The notes below the pieces were generated by a model. It ran no database searches, had not been told where the DNA came from, and saw only the letters and a list, made by a program, of their open reading frames with translations. Shown one piece after another: positions 9,211-22,740 of a stretch of DNA of 52,500 nucleotides (positions within the stretch are counted from its first letter, which is position 1; each line of letters begins with the position of its first letter). The DNA comes from Neocallimastix lanati (nom. inval.) (lineage: Eukaryota > Neocallimastigomycota > Neocallimastigomycetes > Neocallimastigales > Neocallimastigaceae). The DNA is taken from NCBI GenBank assembly GCA_016946835.1, contig JACVTC010000090.1, positions 275,001 to 327,500 on the forward strand. Reading direction: 5' to 3'. The position numbers and the translations under genes are program-made.

Positions 9211-12020
9211 TTAAAGAGTTTCATGGAAAGTTCTGGCAATAACTTCTCTTTGTTGATCTGGGGTTAAACGAATGAAATGAACAGCGTAACCAGAAACACG
9301 AATAGTTAAGTTTGGATAGAGTTCTGGATGGACCATGGCATCCTTTAAAGTTTCACGAACTAAGACATTAACATTCAAGTGGAAACCTCCTTGGTTGAAG
9401 TAACCATCTAATAAACCAGAAAGATTAGCAACACGTTCATCATCAAGTTTACCTAAAACACTTGGAACGAATGTGAAAGTGTTGGAAATACCATCTTTAC
9501 AATATTCATATTCAACTTTACTAACTGAATTAAGAGAAGCAACAGCTCCATTAGTTTCACGTCCATGCATTGGATTACAACCTGGAGCGAAAGCTTCACC
9601 AGCCTTACGTCCATCTGGAGTAGAACCAGTCTTCTTACCGTAAACGACATTTGAAGTAATGGTTAAGATAGATAAGGTATGTTCAGCGTTTCTGTAAGCT
9701 GGATATTTCTTTAACTTGGCAAGGAAGATCTTTGGAATTTCAACAGCAAAGTGATCAACACGATCATCATCATTACCGAATTTTGGGAAGTCACCTTCAA
9801 TCTTGAAATCGGTAGTTAAATTAGTTTCTGGGTTACGAACTGGGAAAACCTTAGCGTACTTAATAGCTGAGAAGGAATCAACAATAACTGAGAAACCGGC
9901 AATACCGAAGGCCATGTAACGATGAACATTAGTATCATGAAGTGCCATTTGAATAGCTTCATAACAATACTTATCATGAGAATAATGAATAGCATTCATG
10001 GTATTGACATAAAGACATGCAATCCAATCCATGGCTTTGTCATAAATTTCCCAAGCGGATTCAAAGTTGACTGATCCATCTTCATTTAATTTAATATCTC
10101 CAAAGTCTGGTCCAACTTGCTTTTCAGTTCTTTCATCATAACCATGATTGAAAGCGTAAAGTAAAAGCTTGGCTAAATTACAACGAGCACCGAAGAATTG
10201 CATATCTTTACCAACTCTCATTTGTGAAACACAACAAGCAATAGCATAATCATCTCCAAACATCTTGTTCATAAGATTATCATTTTCATATTGAATTGAT
10301 GAAGTAGCAATTGAAATCTTATTACAGAAATGCTTGAATGGAGTTGGAAGATTCTTGTTCCATAAAATTGTAATATTTGGTTCTGGAGCAGCACCAAGAG
10401 TTCTGAGAGTATTAACAATACGATATGAAGTTTTACTAACTAATGGTCTTCCATCATTATTCATACCACCAACAACCATGGTAACCCAGGTTGGATCACC
10501 AGCGAATAAATCATTGTATTCTGGAGTACGTAAATGACGAACTAATCTAAGTTTAATAATTAATTGATCAATTAAATCTTGGGCTTCAGCTTCAGTTAAG
10601 AGACCCTTCTTCATATCATTTTCAATGTAAATATCAAAGAAACAATCAACACGTCCGAAAGACATAGCTGCTCCATCTTGATCTTTAACACTAGCAAGGT
10701 AACCAAAGTAAGTCCATTGAATAGCTTCCTTGGCATTAGTAGCTGGCTTTGAAAGATCAAAACCATATCTTTGACCAAGAGCTTTTAATTCATTAAGAGC
10801 CTTAATTTGATCGGCAAGTTCTTCTCTGGTACGCATGTTTTCTTCAGTCATAGTAATACCAAGAGAAAGTTTATCTTGCATTTTCCATTCAATTAATTGA
10901 TCAACACCATATAAAGCAATACGTCTGTAATCACCAATAATTCTTCCACGACCATAACCATCTGGTAAACCGGTAAGAATGGCATTAGATCTAGCTTTTC
11001 TCATTTCTGGAGTGTAAATATCGAAAACACAATCATTGTGAGTCTTACGGTACTTGAAAATTTCTTCAACTTCTGGGTCAAGGGTATGATTGTAAGCCTT
11101 TAAAGCGTTCTTAACAATACGAACACCACCGAATGGTTTAATGGAACGTTTAAGAGGAGCATCAGTTTGTAAACCAACAATATCTTCATTTTCTTTAATA
11201 ATATAACCAGCTTCATGAGCATTAACGGTAGAGATAGTTTTGTTATCAACATCAAGACAACCACCACTCTTAATTTCAGCAGCACGAAGTTCACTACATT
11301 TATCCCAAACTTCTTTAGTTTTCTTTGATGGTTCAGAAACTAAGAAAGAAGCATCACCTTCATATGGGGTGTAGTTTTCCTTAATCCACTTGGCAGTATC
11401 AATAACTAATTAATATTTTTTAATTAATATATATGTATTAGCATTTATTTAAATATTTTAATACTTTTGTTTATATTTTTGAATATTTATAATTAAAATG
11501 ATTTATTTTTAATTTTCAATTTATATTTTCTTTTTTTAAAATGATTTCTTTTTGTTTTTCATTTACTTATTAGTCATTTATTATTCTTTTTTAATTTTAT
11601 TTATTATTGTTACTATTAAAACTTTTATTTTTAATTTATTATTTAATTTTTTATTTATTATTTATTCATTTTATTTAATATATTAATATTCTTTTACACC
11701 TTATACATATTTATCAAATTTTGAATATATAACTTTTCTTTTAAATTTATGATTTTTTTTAAATTCATTACTTTCAAAACGTTTTATATTTTTCATTTAA
11801 AATAATAAAGTATTTATTATTTATTTTTTATTATTGATCTAATATCATTGACTTTTATTCAATTAATTCCTGTAGTTTCTATTACTTTATTGTAATAATT
11901 ATTATTCATTTTTTATTCCCTTTATTTTTCATTATACATCATTATATAATCTTAACACAATAATTTTTGAACAAAACCATCACAAATTCATCACTTATTT
12001 TTATCATTTTTACCTTGCAT
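9211..12020 (-). CDS. PFL: Pyruvate formate-lyase, copy 1 (two exons, 733 aa)
   Basis: Glycyl-radical enzyme converting pyruvate and CoA to acetyl-CoA and formate, central to anaerobic fermentation. Exon 2 is 11405-9211; exon 1 is the 7-nt ATGCAAG at 12020-12014, joined over a 608-bp intron. Exon 2 is open through its whole length and gives [20 protein letters not shown] at the joined N-terminus, matching the intronless paralogue PFL-2. Conserved features are the catalytic pair C393-C394 (IACCVSQM), the substrate/active-site region around 148-160 and the radical G708 in RVSGYAVHF near the C-terminus. The total is 733 aa, a usual PFL length. There is no N-terminal extension resembling a hydrogenosomal presequence, so cytosolic location is inferred. 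The exon 1 position is less certain than in PFL-3/4 because the intron is long. The activating enzyme is not in the window. Confidence 0.88.
11406..12013 (-). other. Intron 1 of PFL-1 (predicted, 608 bp)
   Basis: The donor GTAAAAAT follows ATGCAAG; the acceptor ...TATTAATTAG precedes TTATTGATACTGCC. The splice site matches exactly the position of the introns in PFL-3 and PFL-4 and the uninterrupted join in PFL-2. The intron is about six times longer than in those paralogues and extremely AT-rich. An alternative, closer ATGCAAG was not found. Confidence 0.7.
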
Positions 12021-12770
12021 TTTTATTTATAAATAATATATAAAAAACAATTATATATATTTAATAATATTATGTTTTATTAAAAATAAATAAAAAAATA
12101 TTAAAATATTATTAAAATATAAATTTTAATATTTTTAAAATATAGATATATATTTTTTTGTGTGTGTAAAAAAAAAAAGAAAAAGAAAAAGGTTTTCAGA
12201 GGTATTTATTTGATTTTTAATTCATCTCAAATTCCTTAATTATATTAATCTTCTTTAATATGATTAACAATTATTAAAGATGTTATATATTAATATATAA
12301 TAAAAAGTAATAAGAATATAATATTAAATTAATGGAATATATTACTAGGAATATATTACTAGACCATATAATTTATATATTATGAATTATATTCATCATC
12401 AATTTGATTAATTATTAGGAAAAAAAAGCTATAGTATATTCATCTATATTAATCAATATATATTCTATAAAAAATAAATCAATATAATATATTATCAGTA
12501 TAAATTAATATATGTAAAATACAAATTAATATATTTACTTGACGAATAAAAATTGAAATAGCATCAAGAAAAAAAAAAAAAGATTATGTATTTTTATATT
12601 TAAATCTAGACGACCAATTTATCATCTTTTATTTAATATTATATAATTATATATTGAATAAGTAACAGTAACATCTAATAAATAATATATATAATTAAAT
12701 AAATAAATTTTTTAATATATCTTATTATATATATACAAAAAAAAGTTTTAATAATGAAATTATAAATTTA

Positions 12771-12930
12771 TTCATTCATTCATTTACTTATTTATTTATT
12801 TGCTTATTTATTTACATTTATTTATTTGCATATTTATTTATTTATTTACATGTTTATTTATTTATTTACATATTTATTTACATATTTATTTATTTATTTA
12901 TTTATTTATCTATTTATTTATTTATTTTAT
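12771..12930. repeat. Tetranucleotide (TTTA)n microsatellite with TTTG/TTCA variants
   Basis: About 160 bp of TTTA units with interspersed TTCA, CTTA, TGCA and ACAT variants, upstream of PFL-1. An ORF across it is a repeat artefact. Confidence 0.75.
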
Positions 12931-15335
12931 TCATTCTATTACAATGTTAAAGCTATTAAGGGATGGATTAAATGCCAATAAATAAAAAGATTGCAAATAG
13001 TTTTAACTTATTTTCACAAATGTTAAATAATATACAATTAAAGCCAACTATACTCATTATTTACTTTCAAAATTTGTTTAATTAGAATATTTCTTTTTTT
13101 AATTAAATATAATATAATATTTAGTTTTAGACGAAATCCAAAATATTTACATTTACTAAAGGAAGAAGAAGAAAAGAAAGCGAAATAAAAAAAATAACAT
13201 TTTTAAAATAAAACAAGCTTGAGAATATAAATTTATAATTATATTATAATTGATAATTAACAATAATAAAGAAAAGGATTTACAACCGAATTAAAGGTTA
13301 AGAAATGTATAAATTAATGATGAACTCTATATTCCATATATTGTCAATATATATATTTATATTGTTTAATATATTGAAATTTTAATTATTTTTTAAATTA
13401 TTAGGTTTTGATATTCTGTGATATATTATCTATCTAATATAATTATTTTTCGAAGCATATTCAATCCTATAGAAAATAAATATTAATATATGTAATATAT
13501 ATATTATGGAAATAATTTATTACGGAATACATATATTAATATAATAATTAAGATTATATACCTTAATATTTTAGAAATTTAAATTAATATACATCAATAT
13601 ATTATTTTATTAATATATTGTATTTATATATTATTTTAATTTAATTAGAATATATAATTTAGTTTTTTCATTATATTTAATATTCGATTCTAAAATCTAA
13701 TCGTTTTATTATTTTTTATAATTTAATTTTTTTTTAGCATAGATATATATTGAATTTATGTAAATAGAAGAACTTTATTTTATTACGTTTTACTTTTTAT
13801 ATTATGTAATACATTCTATTATATAATCAATATATTTTATAATTATTCAATAAATAGAGAATAAGAAAAATTTTAAATCAATATATTTACATTAAATCTA
13901 TTGGATAAGAATAATCATCAAAAAAAAAAAAATAAAATAAAATAAAATAATATAATAAAAAAAATAAAATATTAAAAAATTAAAAAAAAAAATAAAAATA
14001 AAATAATTAATATAAACACTCAACTTTCAAGAAAACTTTTAAAATTTTGCCATCAAATTTGAAATAACGCCTTTATTTTCAAAACCTTTAAATATTAAAT
14101 TAAATTGGTACAAAAAACACATACAAAAGAAAAAAAAAAAAAAACTACTAATTGAAGAATTATTAATTATTATTTATATATAAATAAATATATATGTTTT
14201 ATAAATATATATTGGGATATTAAATTATTGTATATATGTATATAAAATATAGTAATTAAATTATTGTATATATGAATATTCCGCTTAATGTATATTTACT
14301 ACATAAAAGAAAAAAAACCTTTTATTAGTAAGATATATCGAAACTGACATTTTATTAATTGTAGTTATACTAAATACAGAATTTTTAATTTCTATTTTAA
14401 ATATTAATTTTATAATAACAGATAAAATTATATATTAAGTTATATAAATAGTTTTAATTAAATATTATTTCTTTAGAAAAAAAAAATAATAAACTTAATG
14501 CTATTATTTCTTTAACATTATCCACATTATTAAAAATAATATGGAATATATATATATACTATAATTTCATTAATATAAATCATTGTAATAAAAGTATTTG
14601 AAAGTATTACTTTTTTAACTTTATTAAATTGATTATTATTGTTATAAAAATTTTTACTGTACGTACTAATAAAATGAAAAATGAAATAACCAAATCACTA
14701 TTTATAAATAGAAATAGATAAGTAAAATAGGAGAGAAAAAAAATGCATAAAACATATAAAATTTTACAATAATTATTAAGGAACACTATTATTATTTTTA
14801 GAATTTTCTATTAATTGCTATTTATATTTTCATTTTATATAAAAACTTCGTATATTTAATATTGTTATTAAAATAAATATTGTCAATCTTGAATTAAGTA
14901 GTTTTATTATATAATATTTGTTTTTTATTATATTTTATTTAGTATTTCTTATTAATTACTTTTTACTCTTATTATTTATTATTTAATTATTTATATATTA
15001 CTAATAATTATCTTTTCTTTTTTTTTATATAACAAAAAAAAAAGTTAATAAATACAAATTATTATAGAACTTTATAACCTAATTTTATCGAAAATAAATA
15101 ATTTTATAAGAATAATATTAAAAATATTTATAATTATTTTTTTTTTTTTTTTTTTTTGACAATATGTATAAATTATAATTATCCATTTTATATACCATAC
15201 ATCAATTATTTATATTTAATATTTACAATTAATCTTTTTTTCAAAGTTCTTTTACTTTATTATAAATTGGTTATATCACGTGGATTAAACTCTCTATAAT
15301 AATTTAAATAAAATTATTTTATCAAATATCTTAAT

Positions 15336-15500
15336 TATTTATTTATCCATATCCATATTTAATTCTCTATACTTCTTATTACCAATTTATTGCTTCTTAC
15401 GATGAATTTATTATACTTGAATTATTTATTTATCCATATCCATATTTAATTCCCTGTACTCTTAATTATCTTTCCATGTCTTACAATGAATTTATTATAC
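15336..15500. repeat. Imperfect tandem duplication, two copies of about 83 bp
   Basis: The block beginning 'atttatttatccatatccat' occurs twice. Each copy continues through 'atttaatt' plus a short pyrimidine-rich part and ends near 'gaatttattatactt'. The copies have diverged slightly. Confidence 0.6.
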
Positions 15501-18500
15501 TTCTTAAAAAAAACAAAATAAAATAAAAGTTTTTTAATAAAACAGTAAACATTACCCTTAAATACTACTCACGTGGAATTAACCTCCACATATGTTACTA
15601 ATAACATCTAAAATAAAATAATTTTAATCAAAAGTAATACAAAAGTGATATAAACTTTTTTTTTCATTATTCTAGAATTAGTATAGATATTAGAATAAAA
15701 AATAATAAAATATTATTATTTATTTTTATAGTATTAAATATCAACAATTTTTATTCTCTTTTTTTCTTAAAAAAAAAATAAAAAATAAAAAAATATATAT
15801 ATATATATAAGATAAATAATTGTTAATTAAATTTTTATCTTAAAAATAAAAAAAATTAACAATTATTTTTATTCACATTCATTATTAAAAAAATTAATAT
15901 ATATTTTAAAAATTATATACTTTAATTTTAATTTTTTTTTAAAAAAAAAAATTAATTTAAAATAAAAAAAAAAAAAATAAATTAATAAAAACCTTTTTTT
16001 ATTTATATATCTATCAATTTATAAATAAAATTAATTATTATATATCATGATCAATATTCTAAATAACACTTTTCTTTGTATTATTTCCATAATCATTCAT
16101 TTTTTTTCACATATAATCATGATTATTATCCATCACTTTAATTATTAGAAGTGAAATTTTTTTCTTTTCTCTTTTTTTTATTCCAATCTCTATTATTTTA
16201 AAAGGTGATAGATGATTATGAAACTTTATAAAATATATATATATATGTTTATAATTTCAAGCTAGCTTTTAATTTTAACCAATTTTAATTAGTAATAAAT
16301 AATGAAATTAAACTTTGAAATTAAAAATATATTATATATTAAAATTATTTCTATAATTATTCTTAAAATGCAAAAATAAAACAATATTTTATTAAAAGAC
16401 TATATATTATAAAATGAATAAAAAGAATTTAATATTATAGAAGGTAATAGTAATAAATAATAAAAAATAAATAATAAAAAATAAATAATAAAAAATAAAT
16501 AATAAATAATAAATAATAATAATAATAATAATTAAACATATGTTTTAAAAAATTCTATAATTAAGATAAAAAAAAATTAGATTTATTATCAAATTAAATA
16601 ACTTTATTTTTGTTAAAAAAAAAAAAAAAAAAGTTTAAAAATTTATAAAAGTTTATTAATTTTTTTTTTTTTTTAATTATACGATCTTATTTAGATACGG
16701 CGTAGAGATAAAATTAAATTTAAAAAAGTTAGCTTTGCATTTATGAATGAAATAAAAGTAATATAAATATAATAATAATTAATGATTTTAGAGTATATTT
16801 TAATGTAATTTAAAGGGAGAATTAATTTCTTTAAATAAAATATATATATATTATAATAATATATTTTTTTTCTATTTATATAAAAATTAAATATTTAATT
16901 TTTTTTTTACTTAAACTATAAATATTAAAATAATCAATAGATTATTTTTATTTTAATTATTGATTTTATTCTCTAATTTATATATACTTAAATATATCTA
17001 TGAATATCATTGAAACTTCTGAAAAGCAAGCAATAAAAAAAATAATAATAAATAAAATAAAATAAAAAATAAAGTCATAATTTTAAAGAAATATAATAAA
17101 TAGTTAAAAATGAATAATATTATTTTAATAAATTATAGTGACTTGACAATGAATGAATAATTAAATTTCATTTATTCCCAGTACAATATATTTAATTAAA
17201 TTTTTATACAATATAAAATAAGAAAAAACGAAAATATAATAATCTATCTTCCTTTTTAATATTATTATTATTAAATATATTATTAATGTATTGTAATATA
17301 TTACGTATTTCATTTTTTCGTAATAATGGTTTATTATTATTTAACACGAAAATGAAAAAATAAAGTAGAAATCATGAACATAAATAAAAATTAGTAAAAT
17401 GGATAATACTTATTAAAGCTATACTAATATATTATATTATAAAATCGATGCTTTAAATGTTAAATTGTTTATTGTTAAATTATTTATTTAATTCTTTCCT
17501 TAAAAAATAAAAAAAAAAAATAAAAATAAAAATAAAAAAATTAAATAATTAAAAAAAAGAAAAGATAATTATTACAAAAGGTTAATTTTTAGAATTTACT
17601 TGTTATTTTATTTCTTTTCAGGGTAATTTTTATTTTTTTTTATGAAGAATAAATTTAACCTAACTGTAATTTTATTTTAATAAAGGATAAATAAAAAAAT
17701 AAAAATAAAAATAAAAATAAAAATAGTAGTTTAATATTAATCTATATAGCATCATAATAAATAGAAAGGCAGATTATCTAGTATATTTTTTTTGTGGACA
17801 AGAATGGTTCATCTATTGACCATAGACCTATCGTTTTTTTTTTTTCTTTTTTTTTTCGTTTCTTTTATTTTTTTTATTTTTGTTTTTTTTGTTTTTTTGT
17901 TTATTTGTTTTCTTGTTTGTTTATTTGTTTGTTTGTCTATTTAACTTTATTTATGTATTCTAATGAATTATTAAATATTTTTTTATTTATATAAATGTAC
18001 ATGTAATTAGTTTTGATTTATTACTCTTATTTTTTATTTTTTGAAATATTATTGAAAATTAAATAATTCATATATATATGTATCTAAATAATAGATTATA
18101 ATTTATTATACATACTTCATTTTATAATCTTTTTCATTAGTAATAAATAAAAATAATTAAAATAAATTGTAAATAAATTTTATTTAAAATCTACATAAAA
18201 ATTTACATTGTAAGGGAAAACATATAATCTATGTCTATTATTAGGCATTGATATTATAATAAATATTCATTTAATGCATAAATTTAATATTCATTTAATG
18301 CATAGGTTTTTTATTTTTTTATATTCCATTACATAAATTTTACATAAATATAATTTTAATATTTAAAAATTACTGTTTAATAATTTTTTTTTTATTTTTA
18401 TTGTTAACCTTTTTTTTTTTTTTTTGTTTAATAATAATAAAATATAATATTAGTTTATACAAAAATAAAGTAAAATATTAAATAAACCTATATTATTTTT

Positions 18501-19182
18501 TTTAAAAAAATTTGAATATAAAAAAATAGAAGTTTTATTAAAAAAAAAAAAATTGATTTTAATTTTCATTATAAAAATTCATATATTGATTCAATATATT
18601 AATAATATATTAATTTATATTATCAATAATAGAATAATTAATGTAATAATCAAATAATTCAATTAATTATTCTTTTAGTCTTGTGTAATCATAATAAAAC
18701 TTTTTTTTATAATAGATTATAAATTTTATGTTAATTTGTTAATTAAAAAAAAAAGTAACATCAATTTACCAATAATATTTGAATAAGTGCATCACATGAC
18801 TTATTCTATAATCTTTTCAATATATAATTTTAATTAAATATAACATTTCAATGAGTGTATTGAATTTTGTAATGTGGCTTTAAATAAAATGTGATGTAAT
18901 TTATTTTTTTTGGTTTTGTATAATAAGGCGTATTATATGAATAAATTTAATTATAAAATAAATATAAACATAGAAGGTTAAAATAAATATTATTTTTCTA
19001 AAACTTTTATTTAAATACTTTATTTTTAAAGAATATTTTATTTTTAAAAAATATTTTATTTATTTTTAAAAAAAAATTTTTTAATGAATTTTTTTCTTTA
19101 TAAAAAGTTTTATATATATATTTTAAAGATATGTAAATCTTTTTAATTTTATTTTATTTGTAAAGAGTTTTATATATATATA

Positions 19183-19194
19183 TTTTAAAGTTAT
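19183..19194. repeat. Target-site duplication, 3' side of truncated LINE
   Basis: 'ttttaaagttat', repeated exactly at 19804-19815 and flanking the fragment with the poly-T run at 19196-19216. Confidence 0.7.
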
Positions 19195-19803
19195 GTTTTT
19201 TTTTTTTTTTTTTTTTAGACAGGGAAGAGAATACACTTCCAAAACTTTATTAATTTTATTTTAAAAAATACATGTAGATAAAAAGTACATTTGAAATTAA
19301 AAATAAAAATAAAAGTTAAAAAAAAATAAAAAATAAAAAAGCTCACAAATACTATATATTTTGGCAAGTTGTACTATGCGGGAATTTTCCATTCCTAACA
19401 AACAAAAAAAAAAAAAATAAAACCTAGAAGTAACATCTTTAAAATAGATAGTGTAGTGTCTAGAATTCCGCCAAGTCCACAATTTTTAGAACAGGTGACT
19501 CAGATGAACCTTTGAAAAGTAGTAGTTCATTTAATTGTCTCTGTTCCCCACTATCAAAATGTAGCTCCATTTGAAGCTAAAGTTCCACCTAGAAGGAACA
19601 AGTATATATAATGATTGATATAATCTTCAAAATTAGAAATAGAGTCATAGGAAGAAAGAGGATTAAACACTCTAATCTTCCTAATGAATAAAACATAGAG
19701 ATCATCGATGAAATTTAAAGAATTCCATCTAAAAGATGCAAGAGCATTGCATTTAAAAATCCATATTATAAAATTAACAATTAATAATCTAATAATATCC
19801 CAT
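19195..19803 (-). mobile_element. 5'-truncated LINE fragment (3' end, second family)
   Basis: A 609-bp insertion on the minus strand ending in 21 A (T at 19196-19216) and flanked by a 12-bp direct repeat. The upstream part still translates, giving 'ALASFRWNSLNFIDDLYVLF' and then 'YIYLFLLGGTLASNGATF' before two stops. The LLGG block resembles 'VFNFLLGGRS' near the C-terminus of the full-length LINE, so this is the C-terminal end plus 3' UTR of a related element. Its 3' terminus (minus strand 'tattctcttccctgtct' before the A run) recurs in the fragment at 48.15 kb but differs from the full-length LINE, indicating a separate family. Confidence 0.75.
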
Positions 19804-19815
19804 TTTTAAAGTTAT
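19804..19815. repeat. Target-site duplication, 5' side of truncated LINE
   Basis: Second exact copy of 'ttttaaagttat'. Confidence 0.7.
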
Positions 19816-20538
19816 TTATAAGTTTTTTATTTTATATTTTAAATTTCCGTCATAATCAGCCTTATTTTTTTTTTCCTTTTTTTTTATTTGAAGATATGTA
19901 AACCTTTGATTTTTTAAATGTTATAATTAATAAGAGATTTATTAATAATAATAACAATAATAATAGAAATAATAATAATAATAAAATGTCATTAAATTGT
20001 TTATAAAATTTTTTTTCATTATTTTTCAATGTTGGTATTTTATAATTCATAAGCATAAAATTTTGAAATGTGATTTCCTAACCCTTAATATATAATTATT
20101 TAATTTTCAATTATCCTTTATTATCAAATAACTAATAAATAATAACTTTATTAATAAAAAATTTTATTTATTCATGCTTTTTTAAATATTTATATATATA
20201 TATATATTTTTTAATTTTTATTTTTTATTAACTTTTTAATATTTTTAATTATTTACATAATATACTAAATATTTTTGTTATATGAAAAAAAGATTATTTA
20301 ATGAATATTGGTTTAATATTCATGGTAAAAAATGATTTAATTATTTATATTGTAATACTCATATATAAAAGTAATGATATTTACAATAAATGAAGATAGT
20401 TTTTTGTTTTTTTTTTAACATTTTCTTTTTAAAAAATTTAAATAGATTTTAATATATATATATATATTTTTTTTTGTAATTGTATTATTTATAACATAAT
20501 AAATTAGTATTATTTATTATATAGAGATATAATAATTT
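19816..20538. other. AT-rich 3' flank of PFL-2
   Basis: Nothing recognisable. It contains (AAT)n-like trinucleotides (about 19939-19984), AT runs and poly-T. A short ORF across the trinucleotides is low-complexity. Confidence 0.6.
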
Positions 20539-22740
20539 TTAAAGAGTTTCATGGAAAGTTCTGGCAATAACTTCTCTTTGTTGATCTGGGGTTAAACGAA
20601 TGAAATGAACAGCGTAACCAGAAACACGAATAGTTAAGTTTGGATAGAGTTCTGGGTGGACCATGGCATCCTTTAAAGTTTCACGAACTAAAACATTAAC
20701 ATTCAAGTGGAAACCTCCTTGGTTGAAGTAACCATCTAATAAACCAGAAAGATTAGCAACACGTTCATCATCAAATTTACCTAAAACAGTTGGAACGAAT
20801 GTGAAAGTATTGGAAATACCATCTTTACAATATTCATATTCAACTTTACTAACTGAATTAAGAGAAGCAACAGCTCCATTAGTTTCACGTCCATGCATTG
20901 GATTACAACCTGGAGCGAAAGCTTCACCAGCCTTACGACCATCTGGAGTAGAACCAGTCTTCTTACCGTAAACGACATTTGAAGTAATGGTTAAGATAGA
21001 TAAGGTATGTTCAGCGTTTCTGTAAGCTGGATATTTCTTTAACTTGGCAAGGAAGATCTTTGGAATTTCAACAGCAAAGTGATCAACACGATCATCATCA
21101 TTACCGAATTTTGGGAAGTCACCTTCAATCTTGAAATCGGTAGTTAAATTAGTTTCTGGGTTACGAACTGGGAAAACCTTAGCGTACTTAATAGCAGAGA
21201 ACGAATCAACAATAACTGAGAAACCGGCAATACCGAATGCCATATAACGATGAACATTAGTATCATGAAGTGCCATTTGAATAGCTTCATAACAATACTT
21301 ATCATGAGAATAATGAATAGCATTCATGGTATTGACATAAAGACATGCAATCCAATCCATGGCTTTATCATAAATTTCCCAAGCGGATTCAAAGTTGACT
21401 GATCCATCTTCATTTAATTTAATATCTCCAAAATCTGGTCCAACTTGCTTTTCAGTTCTTTCATCATAACCATGATTGAAAGCGTAAAGTAAAAGCTTGG
21501 CTAAATTACAACGAGCACCGAAGAATTGCATATCTTTACCAACTCTCATTTGTGAAACACAACAAGCAATAGCATAATCATCTCCAAACATCTTGTTCAT
21601 AAGATTATCATTTTCATATTGAATTGATGAGGTTTCAATTGAAATCTTATTACAGAAATGCTTGAATGGAGTTGGAAGATTCTTGTTCCATAAAACTGTA
21701 ATATTTGGTTCTGGAGCAGCACCAAGAGTTCTGAGAGTATTAACAATACGATATGAAGTTTTACTAACTAATGGTCTTCCATCATTATTCATACCACCAA
21801 CAACCATGGTAACCCAGGTTGGATCACCAGCGAATAAATCATTATATTCTGGAGTACGTAAATGACGAACTAATCTAAGTTTAATAATTAATTGATCAAT
21901 TAAATCTTGTGCTTCTGCTTCTGTTAAGATTCCTTTCTTAATATCATTTTCAATATAAATATCAAAGAAACAATCAACACGTCCGAAAGACATAGCAGCA
22001 CCGTCTTGATCTTTAACACTAGCAAGGTAACCAAAGTAAGTCCATTGAATAGCTTCTTTGGCATTAGTAGCTGGTTTTGAAAGATCATATCCATATCTTT
22101 GACCAAGAGCTTTTAATTCATTTAGTGCTTTGACTTGTTCTGCAAGTTCTTCTCTGGTACGCATGTTTTCTTCTGTCATTGTGATTCCAATAGAAAGTTT
22201 ATCTTGCATTTTCCATTCAATTAATTGATCAACACCATATAAAGCAATACGTCTGTAATCACCAATAATTCTTCCACGACCATAACCATCTGGTAAACCG
22301 GTAAGAATAGCATTAGATCTAGCTTTTCTCATTTCTGGAGTGTAAAGATCGAAAACACAATCATTGTGAGTTTTACGGTACTTGAAAATTTCTTCAACTT
22401 CAGGATCAAGAGTACGATCATAAGCCTTTAAAGCATTCTTAACAACACGAACACCACCAAATGGTTTAATTGAACGTTTAAGAGGAGCATCAGTTTGTAA
22501 ACCAACAATATCTTCATTTTCTTTAATAATATAACCAGCTTCATGAGCATTAACGGTAGAAATAGTTTTATTATCTACATCAAGACAACCATTACTTTTT
22601 ATTTCTTCAATACGAAGTTCACTACATTTATCTAAAACTTCTTTAGTTTTTTGAGAAGCTTTTGTAACTAAGAAAGAAGCATCACCTTCATATGGGGTAT
22701 AATTTTCTTTAATCCACTTAGCAGTATCGATAACTTGCAT
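20539..22740 (-). CDS. PFL: Pyruvate formate-lyase, copy 2 (intronless, 733 aa)
   Basis: Pyruvate + CoA to acetyl-CoA + formate. A single uninterrupted ORF starts at ATGCAAGTTATC, exactly the join created by splicing in the other three copies, so the intron has been lost cleanly or was never gained here. It carries C393-C394 in [23 protein letters not shown] at 371-380, and RVSGYAVHF with radical G708. The N-terminal 25-55 segment is the most divergent of the family ([20 protein letters not shown] against [20 protein letters not shown] in PFL-1). Codon-level similarity is patchwork: some blocks match PFL-1, others PFL-3/4, suggesting gene conversion. No targeting peptide is apparent. Confidence 0.95.
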   Translation of the reverse strand: MQVIDTAKWIKENYTPYEGDASFLVTKASQKTKEVLDKCSELRIEEIKSNGCLDVDNKTISTVNAHEAGYIIKENEDIVGLQTDAPLKRSIKPFGGVRVVKNALKAYDRTLDPEVEEIFKYRKTHNDCVFDLYTPEMRKARSNAILTGLPDGYGRGRIIGDYRRIALYGVDQLIEWKMQDKLSIGITMTEENMRTREELAEQVKALNELKALGQRYGYDLSKPATNAKEAIQWTYFGYLASVKDQDGAAMSFGRVDCFFDIYIENDIKKGILTEAEAQDLIDQLIIKLRLVRHLRTPEYNDLFAGDPTWVTMVVGGMNNDGRPLVSKTSYRIVNTLRTLGAAPEPNITVLWNKNLPTPFKHFCNKISIETSSIQYENDNLMNKMFGDDYAIACCVSQMRVGKDMQFFGARCNLAKLLLYAFNHGYDERTEKQVGPDFGDIKLNEDGSVNFESAWEIYDKAMDWIACLYVNTMNAIHYSHDKYCYEAIQMALHDTNVHRYMAFGIAGFSVIVDSFSAIKYAKVFPVRNPETNLTTDFKIEGDFPKFGNDDDRVDHFAVEIPKIFLAKLKKYPAYRNAEHTLSILTITSNVVYGKKTGSTPDGRKAGEAFAPGCNPMHGRETNGAVASLNSVSKVEYEYCKDGISNTFTFVPTVLGKFDDERVANLSGLLDGYFNQGGFHLNVNVLVRETLKDAMVHPELYPNLTIRVSGYAVHFIRLTPDQQREVIARTFHETL

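Larger units (their letters stand above)
12021..19182. other. AT-rich intergenic desert (about 7 kb)
   Basis: No gene supported on either strand; short ORFs here are low-complexity (Leu/Ile/Phe/Tyr) by-products of AT repeats. It contains many poly-A/T runs and AT dinucleotide stretches, a tetranucleotide repeat at 12771-12930, a two-copy tandem duplication around 15336-15500, trinucleotide runs at about 16447-16533 and a 23-bp duplication near 18260-18305. A stretch at about 18786-18900 shares 'ttttgtaatgtggc' with the MITE-like element at 26.6 kb and may be a decayed relative. Confidence 0.6.

Noticed and set aside
9453-9650. 65-aa minus-strand ORF inside PFL-1, with counterparts in the other copies at 20781, 39595 and 45495
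   Set aside because: An out-of-frame shadow of the conserved PFL coding sequence; its conservation follows from that of PFL.
9211-11004. PFL-1, PFL-3 and PFL-4 as N-terminally truncated 597-aa proteins starting at the internal Met
   Set aside because: The frame stays open and conserved for another 136 residues upstream and joins a plausible first exon; the intronless PFL-2 shows the full-length 733-aa form.
12800-12985. 61-aa ORF (Leu/Phe/Ile/Tyr only)
   Set aside because: Translation of the TTTA microsatellite.
17794-17994. 66-aa ORF rich in Phe
   Set aside because: T-rich low-complexity sequence; no support for coding.
19862-20056. 64-aa minus-strand ORF with a Leu run
   Set aside because: Derived from the trinucleotide repeat near 19939-19984.
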